Origin: a bacterium
GTDB taxonomy: Bacteria; Patescibacteriota; Minisyncoccia; UBA9983
Reading direction: 5' to 3'
DNA: 10,378 bases
Assembly: GCA_023244795.1 (NCBI GenBank)
Contig: JAHFLR010000018.1
Coordinates: forward strand, 1 to 10,378
In this document: one piece after another, positions 1 through 6,697 of the stretch
Position numbering within the stretch: the stretch's first letter is position 1
Layout: every line of letters starts with the position of its first letter
Made by a program: the position numbers and the translations under genes
Notes under the pieces: model-generated
The model's database searches: none
What the model was told of the DNA's origin: nothing
What the model saw: the letters and a program-made list of their open reading frames with translations, nothing else

Positions 1-2695
1 TGCTAGATAAACTTTTTTCAACCTCAACCACAATACCTTCTATTTGCGTAGCGGCGGGAATACTAAAACCAAAGTTTGTTGCCTTTAAATAATCCGTTGC
101 TTGGACGCCAACAACAGCCGATGCGTAAAAATTATCCGACAACTGCGCATTAGCAGCACTCGTCCATGCTACAGTCCCCACGGTTGCATCATCCGCAAAG
201 GTCCCTCCATTTCTTGGTCCGGAGGAGGAAATAATCTTATTCTCCAAACGAATAGCCACGTCGCTAGAATTTTTTAAATGTAAAATCTCACTTGGACTCG
301 ATACCCCTATACCCACCCGATTACTATTGGGATCTATTGTAAATGTTCCGGAGTCAAAATTAAGCCCATTAACCATAGAAATAGTAGAGGTGGCGACATT
401 TGTAAACGCGAGGCCTTTACCAAAACTTACTCCGCCCCCAAAGGTAGAAACAGCGGAAGTAGAAGTCGCCGTAAAAAAGTCTGCCACAGCTCCCCCTGCT
501 ACCGAAAGTTTTGCGTAAGGCGAGGTTGTGCCGATACCGACATTGCCATCAAAATAACTAGTGCCGTTATCCAGCATACTAAACATTGTCGTTGAGGCGC
601 TATTTACAAACTCAACCAGCTCACCCGTAGTTGCTCCGCCCCCCCAAACCGAAAGTTTTGCATAAGGCGAAGTTGTGCCAATACCGATATTACCGGTAGA
701 AGCCTGCGCAAAAAACATTGAGGATGCCTGGTTAAAAAAAACAGAGATGTTACCGGCACCGTTATTTGCTGTGACCAAGTCTATCTTTCCGTCGCCATTA
801 AGGTCGCCGGAAGCAATAGAGAATGGGCCCAACCCGGTCGTGTAATCTACCTTAGGCGCAAAAGTGCCATCGCCATTATTAATGAGGACAGAAAGAGTTG
901 TGCCAATACCGACAAGGCCGTTATTTGCTGTTGCCAAATCAGTCTTGCCGTCACCATTAAAATCATCGAGAGTAACGGACTGCCCGCCTACTCCTACCGG
1001 GTAGTTAACTCTTGGAGAAAATGTTCCGTCGCCGTTGTTGATATAAACGGAAACGTTGCTGTCATTGGCGTTTGCCACCGCTAAATCGGCTTTTCCGTCG
1101 CCATTAAGGTCGCCAATTTTAATTGACTCCGGACTCCTGCCTGTTGCGTAATCCACTTTAGGGTTAAAAGTGCCGTCACCTTTATTAATAAAAACCGAGA
1201 CAGCGGCGCCGACATCGCTTGATACGGCTAAATCGGCTTTTCCGTCGCCGTTGAGGTCGCCGATAGATACAGAGACCGACCCCATGTCTGTTGCGTAATC
1301 CACTTTAGGCGCAAAAGTGCCGTCGCCATTATTAATGAGAACAGAAACAGCAACGCCAGTATCACTTGATACGACCAAATCGGCTTTTCCGTCGCCGTTG
1401 AGGTCGCCAATAGTGCTAGACCACGGCTCAACCGCAACAGGATAATCAACCTTAGCAGAAAAAGTACCGTCGCCCTTGTTAATAAGTATTGAAACGGTAT
1501 CGTCATTGAAATTTATCGCCGCTAAATCGGCTTTTCCGTCGCCGTTGAGGTCGCCCATCGAAGCAGAACGAGGAAATCCCCCTGTCGAATATTCTACATC
1601 AGGATCAAATGTTCCATCACCTTTATTAATAAGAACAGAGACGGAATTACTGACGCTATCCGCTACGGCCAAATCGGTTTTTCCGTCGCCGTTGAGGTCG
1701 CCGACCGAAACGGCATCTGGACCATTGTCCGTCGCATAATCCACTTTGGCGGCAAAAGTGCCTCCCTTTGCGAGATTCGTTTCTCCTGCTTGTATTGTGC
1801 CTATATTTTGAAGGTTACCAATCTCGTCAATACGAAGGTTATTACCGGTACCCAAACCCCCGGAAAAATTAGTAAAACCGCTAAAACCGGAAAAGGCAGT
1901 AATTGTTGAGGCACTAGTCCCCGGGAGAACGAGACTGGAAGAAATGAGATCAGCAGCGCGTGTTGTGCCATTAACGTCTAATTTATAAATCGGGGTAGTA
2001 GTGCCGATGCCGACTTTGCCGTTGGAAGTCACCAAAAACTTGCTCGCTCCGCCGAGCTGCAGATCCATCAAATTCCGCGGTCCGGTGGCTCCGGCTTGGG
2101 CGTCGGTGACGTTGAGCTTGATGGCGGTGTAGCCGTCATCGACTGAATTAAGGCCAGAGAAATTGGCGGTATAATTGAGACCGACAGCTGCGCCACTGCC
2201 GTCAGCGGGAGTGTCAACATACATTCCCAACCGGCTGTTGCCTGCGCCCCCGGTGGTAAACCCGGACCAACCTCCGTCGCCGCCGGCCGATTCAAAATAG
2301 GACTTTCCTCCTTGGGTGTTGAGAATGAGATCGGATATTGGATTTGAGCCAAAATTAGGATCGATGAAACCCAATTGCAAATTATTGTTCGGCAAAAACA
2401 TTTGCCCATAACTTGTTCCACTGCTCTGGAAATATAAATTGCCCCCGCCGGTTTTCAGCACATAGTTCTCATCCGTCGTCGTGCCGATAGCAAAGGAACC
2501 GCTTACTGTTGTGGTGGCTAAAATGGTAGTACCAGTGGCGCTTAAATCTGTAAACGAACCGGAACCGGTGGAGGTAATACCGGTAGAGCTAATAGTGGTG
2601 GTAGAAGTAGCAAAAGCAAAAACAAAGAGGAAAGAAACCAAAACAGATAACGTTATGGAGATCGCTTTTTGGTTTAACCTCTTTATTGGGGTCAC
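1..2695 (-). CDS. Giant secreted FG-GAP/VCBS repeat protein, N-terminal 898 codons (runs off left edge)
   Basis: The reading frame is open from a GTG at 2695 to position 1, so only the C-terminus is missing. Residues 1-29 form a signal peptide: basic start (K5, R6, K10), a hydrophobic core, and an AFA site before a Thr/Ser-rich stretch. Residues about 70-225 are unassigned and rich in G, N and S. Four GIGTT/GIGV-type motifs follow the pattern (V/I)GIG-TSP-KL-V, near residues 228, 670, 719 and 794; such motifs are common in tail-fibre-like and large adhesin-like proteins. Between residues 311 and 656 lie seven FG-GAP/VCBS units, each with a DLNGDGKxDL loop expected to bind calcium. The product is probably a surface or adhesive protein; ligand and anchoring are unknown. 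An in-frame TAG sits 15 nt upstream of the GTG and no ATG precedes the signal peptide, so GTG is the likely start. There is no nearby Shine-Dalgarno. The gene begins 7 nt after the htpX stop. I am confident of the architecture, not the function. Confidence 0.85.
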   Translation of the reverse strand, partial: MTPIKRLNQKAISITLSVLVSFLFVFAFATSTTTISSTGITSTGSGSFTDLSATGTTILATTTVSGSFAIGTTTDENYVLKTGGGNLYFQSSGTSYGQMFLPNNNLQLGFIDPNFGSNPISDLILNTQGGKSYFESAGGDGGWSGFTTGGAGNSRLGMYVDTPADGSGAAVGLNYTANFSGLNSVDDGYTAIKLNVTDAQAGATGPRNLMDLQLGGASKFLVTSNGKVGIGTTTPIYKLDVNGTTRAADLISSSLVLPGTSASTITAFSGFSGFTNFSGGLGTGNNLRIDEIGNLQNIGTIQAGETNLAKGGTFAAKVDYATDNGPDAVSVGDLNGDGKTDLAVADSVSNSVSVLINKGDGTFDPDVEYSTGGFPRSASMGDLNGDGKADLAAINFNDDTVSILINKGDGTFSAKVDYPVAVEPWSSTIGDLNGDGKADLVVSSDTGVAVSVLINNGDGTFAPKVDYATDMGSVSVSIGDLNGDGKADLAVSSDVGAAVSVFINKGDGTFNPKVDYATGRSPESIKIGDLNGDGKADLAVANANDSNVSVYINNGDGTFSPRVNYPVGVGGQSVTLDDFNGDGKTDLATANNGLVGIGTTLSVLINNGDGTFAPKVDYTTGLGPFSIASGDLNGDGKIDLVTANNGAGNISVFFNQASSMFFAQASTGNIGIGTTSPYAKLSVWGGGATTGELVEFVNSASTTMFSMLDNGTSYFDGNVGIGTTSPYAKLSVAGGAVADFFTATSTSAVSTFGGGVSFGKGLAFTNVATSTISMVNGLNFDSGTFTIDPNSNRVGIGVSSPSEILHLKNSSDVAIRLENKIISSSGPRNGGTFADDATVGTVAWTSAANAQLSDNFYASAVVGVQATDYLKATNFGFSIPAATQIEGIVVEVEKSLSS
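728..1765 (-). repeat. Seven tandem FG-GAP repeats, 147-bp period
   Basis: The conserved core encoding GDLNGDGK recurs with its CCG at plus-strand positions 1683, 1536, 1389, 1242, 1095, 948 and 789. The first five intervals are exactly 147 bp (49 residues); the last is 159 bp because unit 6 carries four extra residues next to a VGIGTT string. Each unit runs roughly KVDY-x-GDLNGDGKxDLA-x-SVxINxGDGTF. The nucleotide sequence is strongly conserved over the core and varies between cores. Unit 6 deviates most (DDFNGDGK). The array lies inside the large exported protein, where such units usually fold as beta-propeller blades; seven units would suit a complete seven-bladed propeller, which is an inference. 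Confidence 0.9.
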
Positions 2696-2701
2696 GAGAT
2701 A

Positions 2702-2710
2702 ATTATAACA
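2702..2710 (-). promoter_or_regulatory. Extended -10 element just before the repeat-protein GTG
   Basis: On the minus strand the sequence reads TGTTATAAT, a perfect extended -10 (TGnTATAAT), followed by six bases and the GTG start. Transcription would begin at or within a base or two of the GTG, giving a leaderless mRNA. The element overlaps the last codons and stop of htpX, so it would act as an internal promoter in addition to any read-through from lemA-htpX. No good -35 is seen, which extended -10 promoters can tolerate. Chance occurrence in AT-rich sequence is possible. Confidence 0.45.
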
Positions 2711-3590
2711 CTATTCCTCGTAGCGCTGCCACTCTTTCTTCCACAGGTGGGTGGGTACTAAATAATTTTGAGACGCTGGTGCCCTTAAACGGGTTAGCAA
2801 TATAGAGATGCGCGGTAGCGCTGTTTGCGTGCTGAAGCGGAACAGGGCTTTTAGAGATTTTTTCTAGCGCCGAAGCTAGCCCCTCCGGATACCTGGTTAA
2901 AAGCGCGCCGGAAGCATCGGCTAAAAATTCTCTTTTTCTGGAGATGGCCAATTGGATGAGAGTAGAAGCAATCGGCGCCAGTATGGCTAGCGCAATACCA
3001 ACAACAAACAAAATAGCTCCCGCTCCGCCCTTATCATCTCGGTCTCCCCTGACGAGCAATCTCGATCGCAAAAAGAAGTGGGAGAGAATAGATACAAAAC
3101 CAACCAGCACAACAATAACCGTACTCAATAAAATATCTTTGTTGCCAATGTGGGAGAGCTCATGCGCCACCACTCCCTCCAGCTCGTTTTTGTTTAAAAG
3201 TTGCAGGAGACCTGTGGTAACAGCCACCACCGCGTGCTCTTTGTTTCTGCCGGCAGCAAATGCGTTGGGAGAGGCATCGTTGATAATATAAATTTTTGGT
3301 ATCGGCAAACCGGCGGTGATAGATAAATTTTCTACTATGTGGAAGAGTTCTCTATTTTCCTCCAGCGTAGCCGGCACGGCGCCCGCCATTTTTAAAACAA
3401 TTTTATCGGCATACCAATAACTAAAAAAATTCATTACCAAGCTAAAAATAATTGCAACGTACAAAAAACCGGAGTTGCCATAAATTTGAGCAAACACCCA
3501 ACCAATGGCAATGATGACGACCAAAAACATGGTCATCAAAAACCAAGTTTTGCGGATGTTGTTGTCTTGCTGAGTGTATAGAGTTGCCAT
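2703..3590 (-). CDS. htpX: HtpX-family membrane zinc metalloprotease (M48)
   Basis: This 295-residue protein is an M48 membrane peptidase that degrades misfolded or damaged membrane proteins. Hydrophobic segments lie at about residues 16-36, 41-60, 153-175 and 190-215. The zinc motif HELSH is at 143-147 (H143, E144, H147), followed by IGNKD; the third ligand is E221 in REFLADASG. The family signature FSTHPP-EER-AAL closes the protein at 277-290. The length is normal for HtpX and nothing essential is missing. The ATG at 3590 is 11 nt after the lemA stop; an ATG a few bases further upstream is followed by an immediate stop, so it cannot be used. No Shine-Dalgarno is visible. The tight lemA-htpX pairing is common in bacteria and supports the call. 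Confidence 0.95.
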   Translation of the reverse strand: MATLYTQQDNNIRKTWFLMTMFLVVIIAIGWVFAQIYGNSGFLYVAIIFSLVMNFFSYWYADKIVLKMAGAVPATLEENRELFHIVENLSITAGLPIPKIYIINDASPNAFAAGRNKEHAVVAVTTGLLQLLNKNELEGVVAHELSHIGNKDILLSTVIVVLVGFVSILSHFFLRSRLLVRGDRDDKGGAGAILFVVGIALAILAPIASTLIQLAISRKREFLADASGALLTRYPEGLASALEKISKSPVPLQHANSATAHLYIANPFKGTSVSKLFSTHPPVEERVAALRGIVL

Positions 3591-3601
3591 CAGATGACCA
3601 T

Positions 3602-4153
3602 CTAGAATTTTACCACTACCGGCGCTTTGGCCTCCTCTTCGGCTTGGAAGAACTCCGACTTAGCGAAGCCAAACATCTTGGCAATAAAGTTTGAGGGGAA
3701 AGATTCTATTTTGGTGTTTAGGTCTCTCACGTTGCCGTTGTAAAATCTGCGAGCGGCTTGGATTTTATTTTCCGTATCGGCTAGCTCGTCTTGCAGAGCC
3801 TTAAAATTCGCGGAGGCCTTCAGCTCCGGGTATGCTTCGGAAACGGCAAAGAGAGTTTTTAATGTTCCGGAGAGCGCGTTCTCGGCTTTACCTTTATCGT
3901 CTAAACTCTGCGCCCCCATCGCTTTTGATCTGGCTTCGGTTACTTGAGCAAAAACATTGCTCTCGTGCGCGGCGTAACCCTTAACCGTTTCCACCAAGTT
4001 GGGGATAAGGTCGTATCGCCTCTTTAATTGCACCTCGATATCAGACCACGCCTCTTTTGTTCTGTTAACTAATCTCACAAAGCCGTTATAAGAAGCGGCA
4101 AACCAACCAAGAATTACGGCCAGCGCCGCTACTATTATCCAAGTTATAGACAT
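3602..4153 (-). CDS. lemA: LemA family membrane-anchored protein
   Basis: This is a 183-residue LemA-family protein of usual length. One N-terminal membrane helix (about residues 3-21) is followed by the conserved block YNGFVRLVNRTKEAWSDIEV at 22-41 and then QLKRRYDLIPNLVETVKGYA, ending near residue 61. The remainder is predicted helical, including the ENKIQAARRFYNGNVRDLN stretch (about 127-145) that is also typical. LemA proteins have a helical-bundle domain and no established enzymatic role; association with HtpX-type proteases is recurrent, so a role in envelope quality control is inferred. The ATG at 4153 sits after an AT-rich leader with no Shine-Dalgarno. It heads the lemA-htpX-repeat-protein unit and is divergent from the zinc-ribbon gene at 4202, with 48 bp between start codons. 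Confidence 0.93.
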   Translation of the reverse strand: MSITWIIVAALAVILGWFAASYNGFVRLVNRTKEAWSDIEVQLKRRYDLIPNLVETVKGYAAHESNVFAQVTEARSKAMGAQSLDDKGKAENALSGTLKTLFAVSEAYPELKASANFKALQDELADTENKIQAARRFYNGNVRDLNTKIESFPSNFIAKMFGFAKSEFFQAEEEAKAPVVVKF

Positions 4154-4193
4154 ATGATTAAAAAAGTTTTAAGCTATTAATAATAATATCTTA

Positions 4194-4201
4194 ATTATAA
4201 T
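4194..4201. promoter_or_regulatory. Palindromic -10 (ATTATAAT) between divergent genes
   Basis: ATTATAAT is its own reverse complement, so it offers TATAAT on both strands in the 48-bp gap between lemA and the zinc-ribbon gene. Leftward it would give lemA a leader of about 35 nt; a weak -35 candidate (TTGTGT) is 16 nt upstream at 4216-4221. Rightward the hexamer ends one base before the ATG at 4202, so a transcript from it would start inside that frame; the rightward gene may instead use the AT-rich stretch near 4178-4190. The leftward assignment is the better supported one. Confidence 0.45.
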
Positions 4202-4627
4202 ATGGAATCAGGAGAACACAACCCAATTGAGGACGAAGGAGTATTTGGCGGCAACGGAGAGGGCCTTACCTCTTCATCCGAAGAAAACGAAAAAATATGC
4301 CCCGTGTGCAGAAGGCCGGCCAAAAACTCCCGTGGCTCTGTTTGCGACCGAACCGATTGCGCTTATATGGGTACGGAGCTAGAGAGCGCCTCCCCCACTG
4401 AGAAAGAAACCCTAGATTTAAGCCAAATGTCTCAAGGCCGAACGACCATAGAATTTGACCCCGATATGATGGAGCCCTTAAGATCACCGGAGGTGGCCAG
4501 GTACGACTTTGAGATTGACGAAGGATTTTTAGAGAAGATTGGCACCAACTTAGAACAATTTAGAAAGATGTCTCCCGGGAACCAAGACCGCGTTCTGGAA
4601 CAACAAAATGAGCAGCAGGCAAGCTAA
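4202..4627 (+). CDS. Small acidic zinc-ribbon-like protein, unknown function
   Basis: This 141-residue protein is not one I recognise. A disordered acidic N-terminus (residues 1-31, rich in E, G, S) precedes a compact four-cysteine motif: C33-PV-C36, then C48 and C53, that is CxxC-x11-CxxxxC, plausibly a single zinc site. The rest is polar and acidic: a Ser/Thr/Glu linker, an IEFDPDMMEPL segment (83-93) and a helical tail ending in Gln/Glu-rich sequence (118-141). There is no signal peptide or membrane segment, so it is probably cytoplasmic. The ATG at 4202 directly abuts a TATAAT hexamer and has no Shine-Dalgarno, so the true start could be later, but no good in-frame start lies before the cysteine motif. 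It precedes secG on the same strand; a link with export is only positional. Confidence 0.7.
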   Translation: MESGEHNPIEDEGVFGGNGEGLTSSSEENEKICPVCRRPAKNSRGSVCDRTDCAYMGTELESASPTEKETLDLSQMSQGRTTIEFDPDMMEPLRSPEVARYDFEIDEGFLEKIGTNLEQFRKMSPGNQDRVLEQQNEQQAS

Positions 4628-4631
4628 GCAA

Positions 4632-4661
4632 AAACACCACGCCTTGCTTTTGGGGGTGTTT
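4632..4661 (+). terminator. Weak hairpin between zinc-ribbon gene and secG
   Basis: AAACACC at 4632-4638 pairs with GGTGTTT at 4655-4661 around a 16-nt loop. It lies 4 bp after the zinc-ribbon gene stop. On the plus strand the stem ends with only three T residues and then GG, so it is a poor intrinsic terminator; on the minus strand it is followed by five T, but no minus-strand gene lies upstream. The secG promoter candidate overlaps the loop and right arm. Confidence 0.3.
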
Positions 4662-4671
4662 GGACTATAAT
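4644..4671 (+). promoter_or_regulatory. Sigma-70-like promoter of secG
   Basis: TTGCTT at 4644-4649 and a perfect TATAAT at 4666-4671 are separated by 16 bp. Transcription from about 4678 would leave a leader of roughly 9 nt before the ATG at 4687. The -10 lies inside the upstream in-frame extension that begins with TTG at 4660, which argues that the longer start is wrong. Confidence 0.55.
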
Positions 4672-4686
4672 AAACCCATAAAGTCT

Positions 4687-4905
4687 ATGACTCAAATATT
4701 ACCAATCGCACAAATTGTTATTAGCGTCCTGCTGGTCGGCGCTATTTTGCTTCAGCAAAAGGGGGGTGGTTTGGGCAATGCCTTTGGCGGCCTGGGCACC
4801 TCGTACCACACCAAAAGAGGATTTGAACGGGTTCTGTTTATTGTCACCATTATTTTGGGTGTCCTGTTTGTGGTCTCCACTATCGCCTCTCTTATCTTAA
4901 AATAA
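4687..4905 (+). CDS. secG: Preprotein translocase subunit SecG
   Basis: This 72-residue protein is the small SecG subunit of the SecYEG channel, which aids SecA-driven export across the cytoplasmic membrane. Two hydrophobic helices, at about residues 5-22 and 49-70, flank the signature loop LLQQKGGGLGNAFGG (21-35), followed by the usual T-x-R-G-F-ER motif before helix 2. The length is typical. I chose the ATG at 4687 over an in-frame TTG at 4660 because a TATAAT box lies between them and the family starts just before the first helix. No Shine-Dalgarno is seen. The substrate-binding protein starts 16 nt downstream, so the two may be co-transcribed. Confidence 0.93.
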   Translation: MTQILPIAQIVISVLLVGAILLQQKGGGLGNAFGGLGTSYHTKRGFERVLFIVTIILGVLFVVSTIASLILK

Positions 4906-4909
4906 TTAG

Positions 4910-4915
4910 TATCAT
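4910..4915 (+). promoter_or_regulatory. Possible -10 (TATCAT) six bases before a GTG start
   Basis: TATCAT is followed by six bases and the GTG of the substrate-binding protein, the same geometry as at the repeat-protein start on the other strand. No -35 or TG extension is visible. Taken alone it is weak; it gains some weight from the repeated arrangement. Confidence 0.25.
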
Positions 4916-4921
4916 TTTATT

Positions 4922-6697
4922 GTGGCAGAAGAAGCTTCCTCTTTTTTAAAAAGGCGATTTAATCTTCCTAATCTACGGGAGGGCGTTTATATTTTAAGAA
5001 CTCTCCCCTTTTGGGAGAAATGCTTATTTTTGTTTTTTCTAGTAATCTTTTTTATTAGTTCCGTTCTCCTGGGCTGGCAGGCAAATAATAGATTTTTAGT
5101 GGTAGTGCCGGAACGCGGCGGGTTGCTAGAGGAGGGCATAATCGGAGCGCCCAGATTTATAAATCCCCTCATCTCCATTTCCGACGCCGAGAGAGACCTC
5201 TCCGAGCTTGTTTACTCCGGCCTCATGAGAACAGATAATAGCGGCGGCCTGATAACCGACCTGGCCGAAAAATACGATGTTAGCCCCGATGGCTTAGTTT
5301 ATACTTTTACATTAAAACCGAATCTCGTTTGGCAAGACGGAGAGAGAGTAACCACCGACGATATCGTTTTTACCATTCAGCGCGCCAAGGACCCGCAAAT
5401 CAAAAGCACCAAACGGGCCTCATGGGAGGGAGTGGGGATAGAAAAAGTAAACGATTTAACCATCAAATTTAATATTAAAAACCCGTACTCCCCGTTTTTA
5501 GAAAATACCACTCTGGGTATATTGCCTAAACATATTTGGCAAAACATTCCCAGCGAACAAATGCTCTATAGCGAGTTTAACACCCGGCCAATCGGCTCTG
5601 GTCCATACAAGATTGACACGATAACTAAAGACCCCTCGGGCAATGTTTCCTCCTACGACCTCTCCCCCAACGACCAATTTGCTCTGGGCAAGCCCTATCT
5701 TAAAAAAATCACCTTAAAGTTTTATCTATCGGAAAAGGACGCCGTCGATGCTTACAAGCGCGGCAATATAAGCAGCATCGGGGGGATATCTCCTGCCATG
5801 ATTGACAGCGTCTTCCCCGGATGCGCCAACGGTACTCAGTGCGAGAGCGGCTCCAACAAAACAAAAGTCATAAATCTCCCCAGAATTTTTGCCGTCTTTT
5901 TTAATCAAAATAAATCAAAGGTTCTCCTACAAAAGGAGGTGCGCCAAGCCCTTTTAACGGCTACCGATAAAAATAAGCTGGTACAAGAAGTGCTTAAGGG
6001 ATACGGGGAAACATTAAACCACCCGATTCCGCAGGGAACTCTGGGAGCGCTCGGCCTGGAGCCGGAAAATTTTTCCGCCGATGATGCCAAAAAAATATTA
6101 ATAAAAAACGGGTGGAAGCTAAACCAAAACGGAGTTTTTGAAAAAGAACTCAGCAAAAAAGAAAAGCTAACTCTGGAGTTCTCTGTCTCCACCTCGGGAG
6201 AATCGGAAGAATTAAAAAGCATAGCCACCCTAATAAAAAAAATGTGGGAGCAAGCCGGAGCCAAAGTAGAATTAAAATTTTTTGAGACCGGAGATCTGCA
6301 AAAAGCGATTACCGAAAGAAATTACGACTCTCTGCTCTTTGGAGAATCAATCGGGCGAGACCCGGATCCTTTCGTTTTTTGGCACTCTTCTCAAAAAAAT
6401 TACCCGGGCTCAAATGTCGCCATGTATGCCAACGCCAAGGTAGATAAATTATTGGAGGACGCCAGAAAGACTCTTAACCAAGACGAGAGGATAGCCAAGT
6501 ACAAACAGTTCCAACAGGAAGTGGAGAAAGATACTCCCGCCGTTTTTCTTTTTTCTCCGTCTTTTATTTATATTTTGCCTAGCAATATACAGGGGGCAGA
6601 TAACATAGAAAGCGTTGCGGTACCAGCGGAAAGATTTTCTCAAATTTATAAATGGTACACTCAAACAAATAAAGTATGGAGAATTTTTGCCAAATAG
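4922..6697 (+). CDS. Membrane-anchored family 5 (peptide/OppA-type) substrate-binding protein
   Basis: This 591-residue protein belongs to the SBP_bac_5 family, which binds peptides or other solutes for ABC importers. A short cytoplasmic N-terminus with basic residues leads to one hydrophobic helix at about 33-51; there is no lipobox cysteine, so it is likely tethered by this helix with the binding domain outside. The binding domain covers about 65-560 and includes the family signature YTFTLKPNLVWQDGERVTTD with DDIVFTI around 127-152, and the ARPIGSGPYK-type motif (here TRPIGSGPYK). GTG at 4922 is the only sensible start: an in-frame TAG lies at 4907-4909 and the next Met is after the membrane helix. 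No permease or ATPase gene is in the window, so the ligand and transporter are unknown. It follows secG by 16 nt and overlaps the next gene. Confidence 0.9.
   Translation: MAEEASSFLKRRFNLPNLREGVYILRTLPFWEKCLFLFFLVIFFISSVLLGWQANNRFLVVVPERGGLLEEGIIGAPRFINPLISISDAERDLSELVYSGLMRTDNSGGLITDLAEKYDVSPDGLVYTFTLKPNLVWQDGERVTTDDIVFTIQRAKDPQIKSTKRASWEGVGIEKVNDLTIKFNIKNPYSPFLENTTLGILPKHIWQNIPSEQMLYSEFNTRPIGSGPYKIDTITKDPSGNVSSYDLSPNDQFALGKPYLKKITLKFYLSEKDAVDAYKRGNISSIGGISPAMIDSVFPGCANGTQCESGSNKTKVINLPRIFAVFFNQNKSKVLLQKEVRQALLTATDKNKLVQEVLKGYGETLNHPIPQGTLGALGLEPENFSADDAKKILIKNGWKLNQNGVFEKELSKKEKLTLEFSVSTSGESEELKSIATLIKKMWEQAGAKVELKFFETGDLQKAITERNYDSLLFGESIGRDPDPFVFWHSSQKNYPGSNVAMYANAKVDKLLEDARKTLNQDERIAKYKQFQQEVEKDTPAVFLFSPSFIYILPSNIQGADNIESVAVPAERFSQIYKWYTQTNKVWRIFAK
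6653..6661 (+). promoter_or_regulatory. Possible extended -10 ahead of the cupin gene
   Basis: TGGTACACT fits the TGnTAnnnT extended -10 pattern and would start transcription about 7 nt before the ATG at 6676. It lies inside the 3' end of the substrate-binding protein gene. Co-transcription from upstream is equally possible. Confidence 0.3.

Noticed and set aside
728..1765. Regularly spaced repeats suggesting a CRISPR array
   Set aside because: The period is 147 bp, a multiple of three, and the repeats encode GDLNGDGK in a continuous frame. This is a protein repeat.
1228..2421. Several open frames of 87-117 codons on both strands within the repeat protein
   Set aside because: They recur with the 147-bp repeat or overlap the long open frame that has a signal peptide and seven FG-GAP cores, so they are shadows.
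4660..4686. A longer SecG starting at TTG 4660
   Set aside because: The added residues are encoded over a TATAAT promoter box and are not typical of SecG; ATG at 4687 fits the family start.
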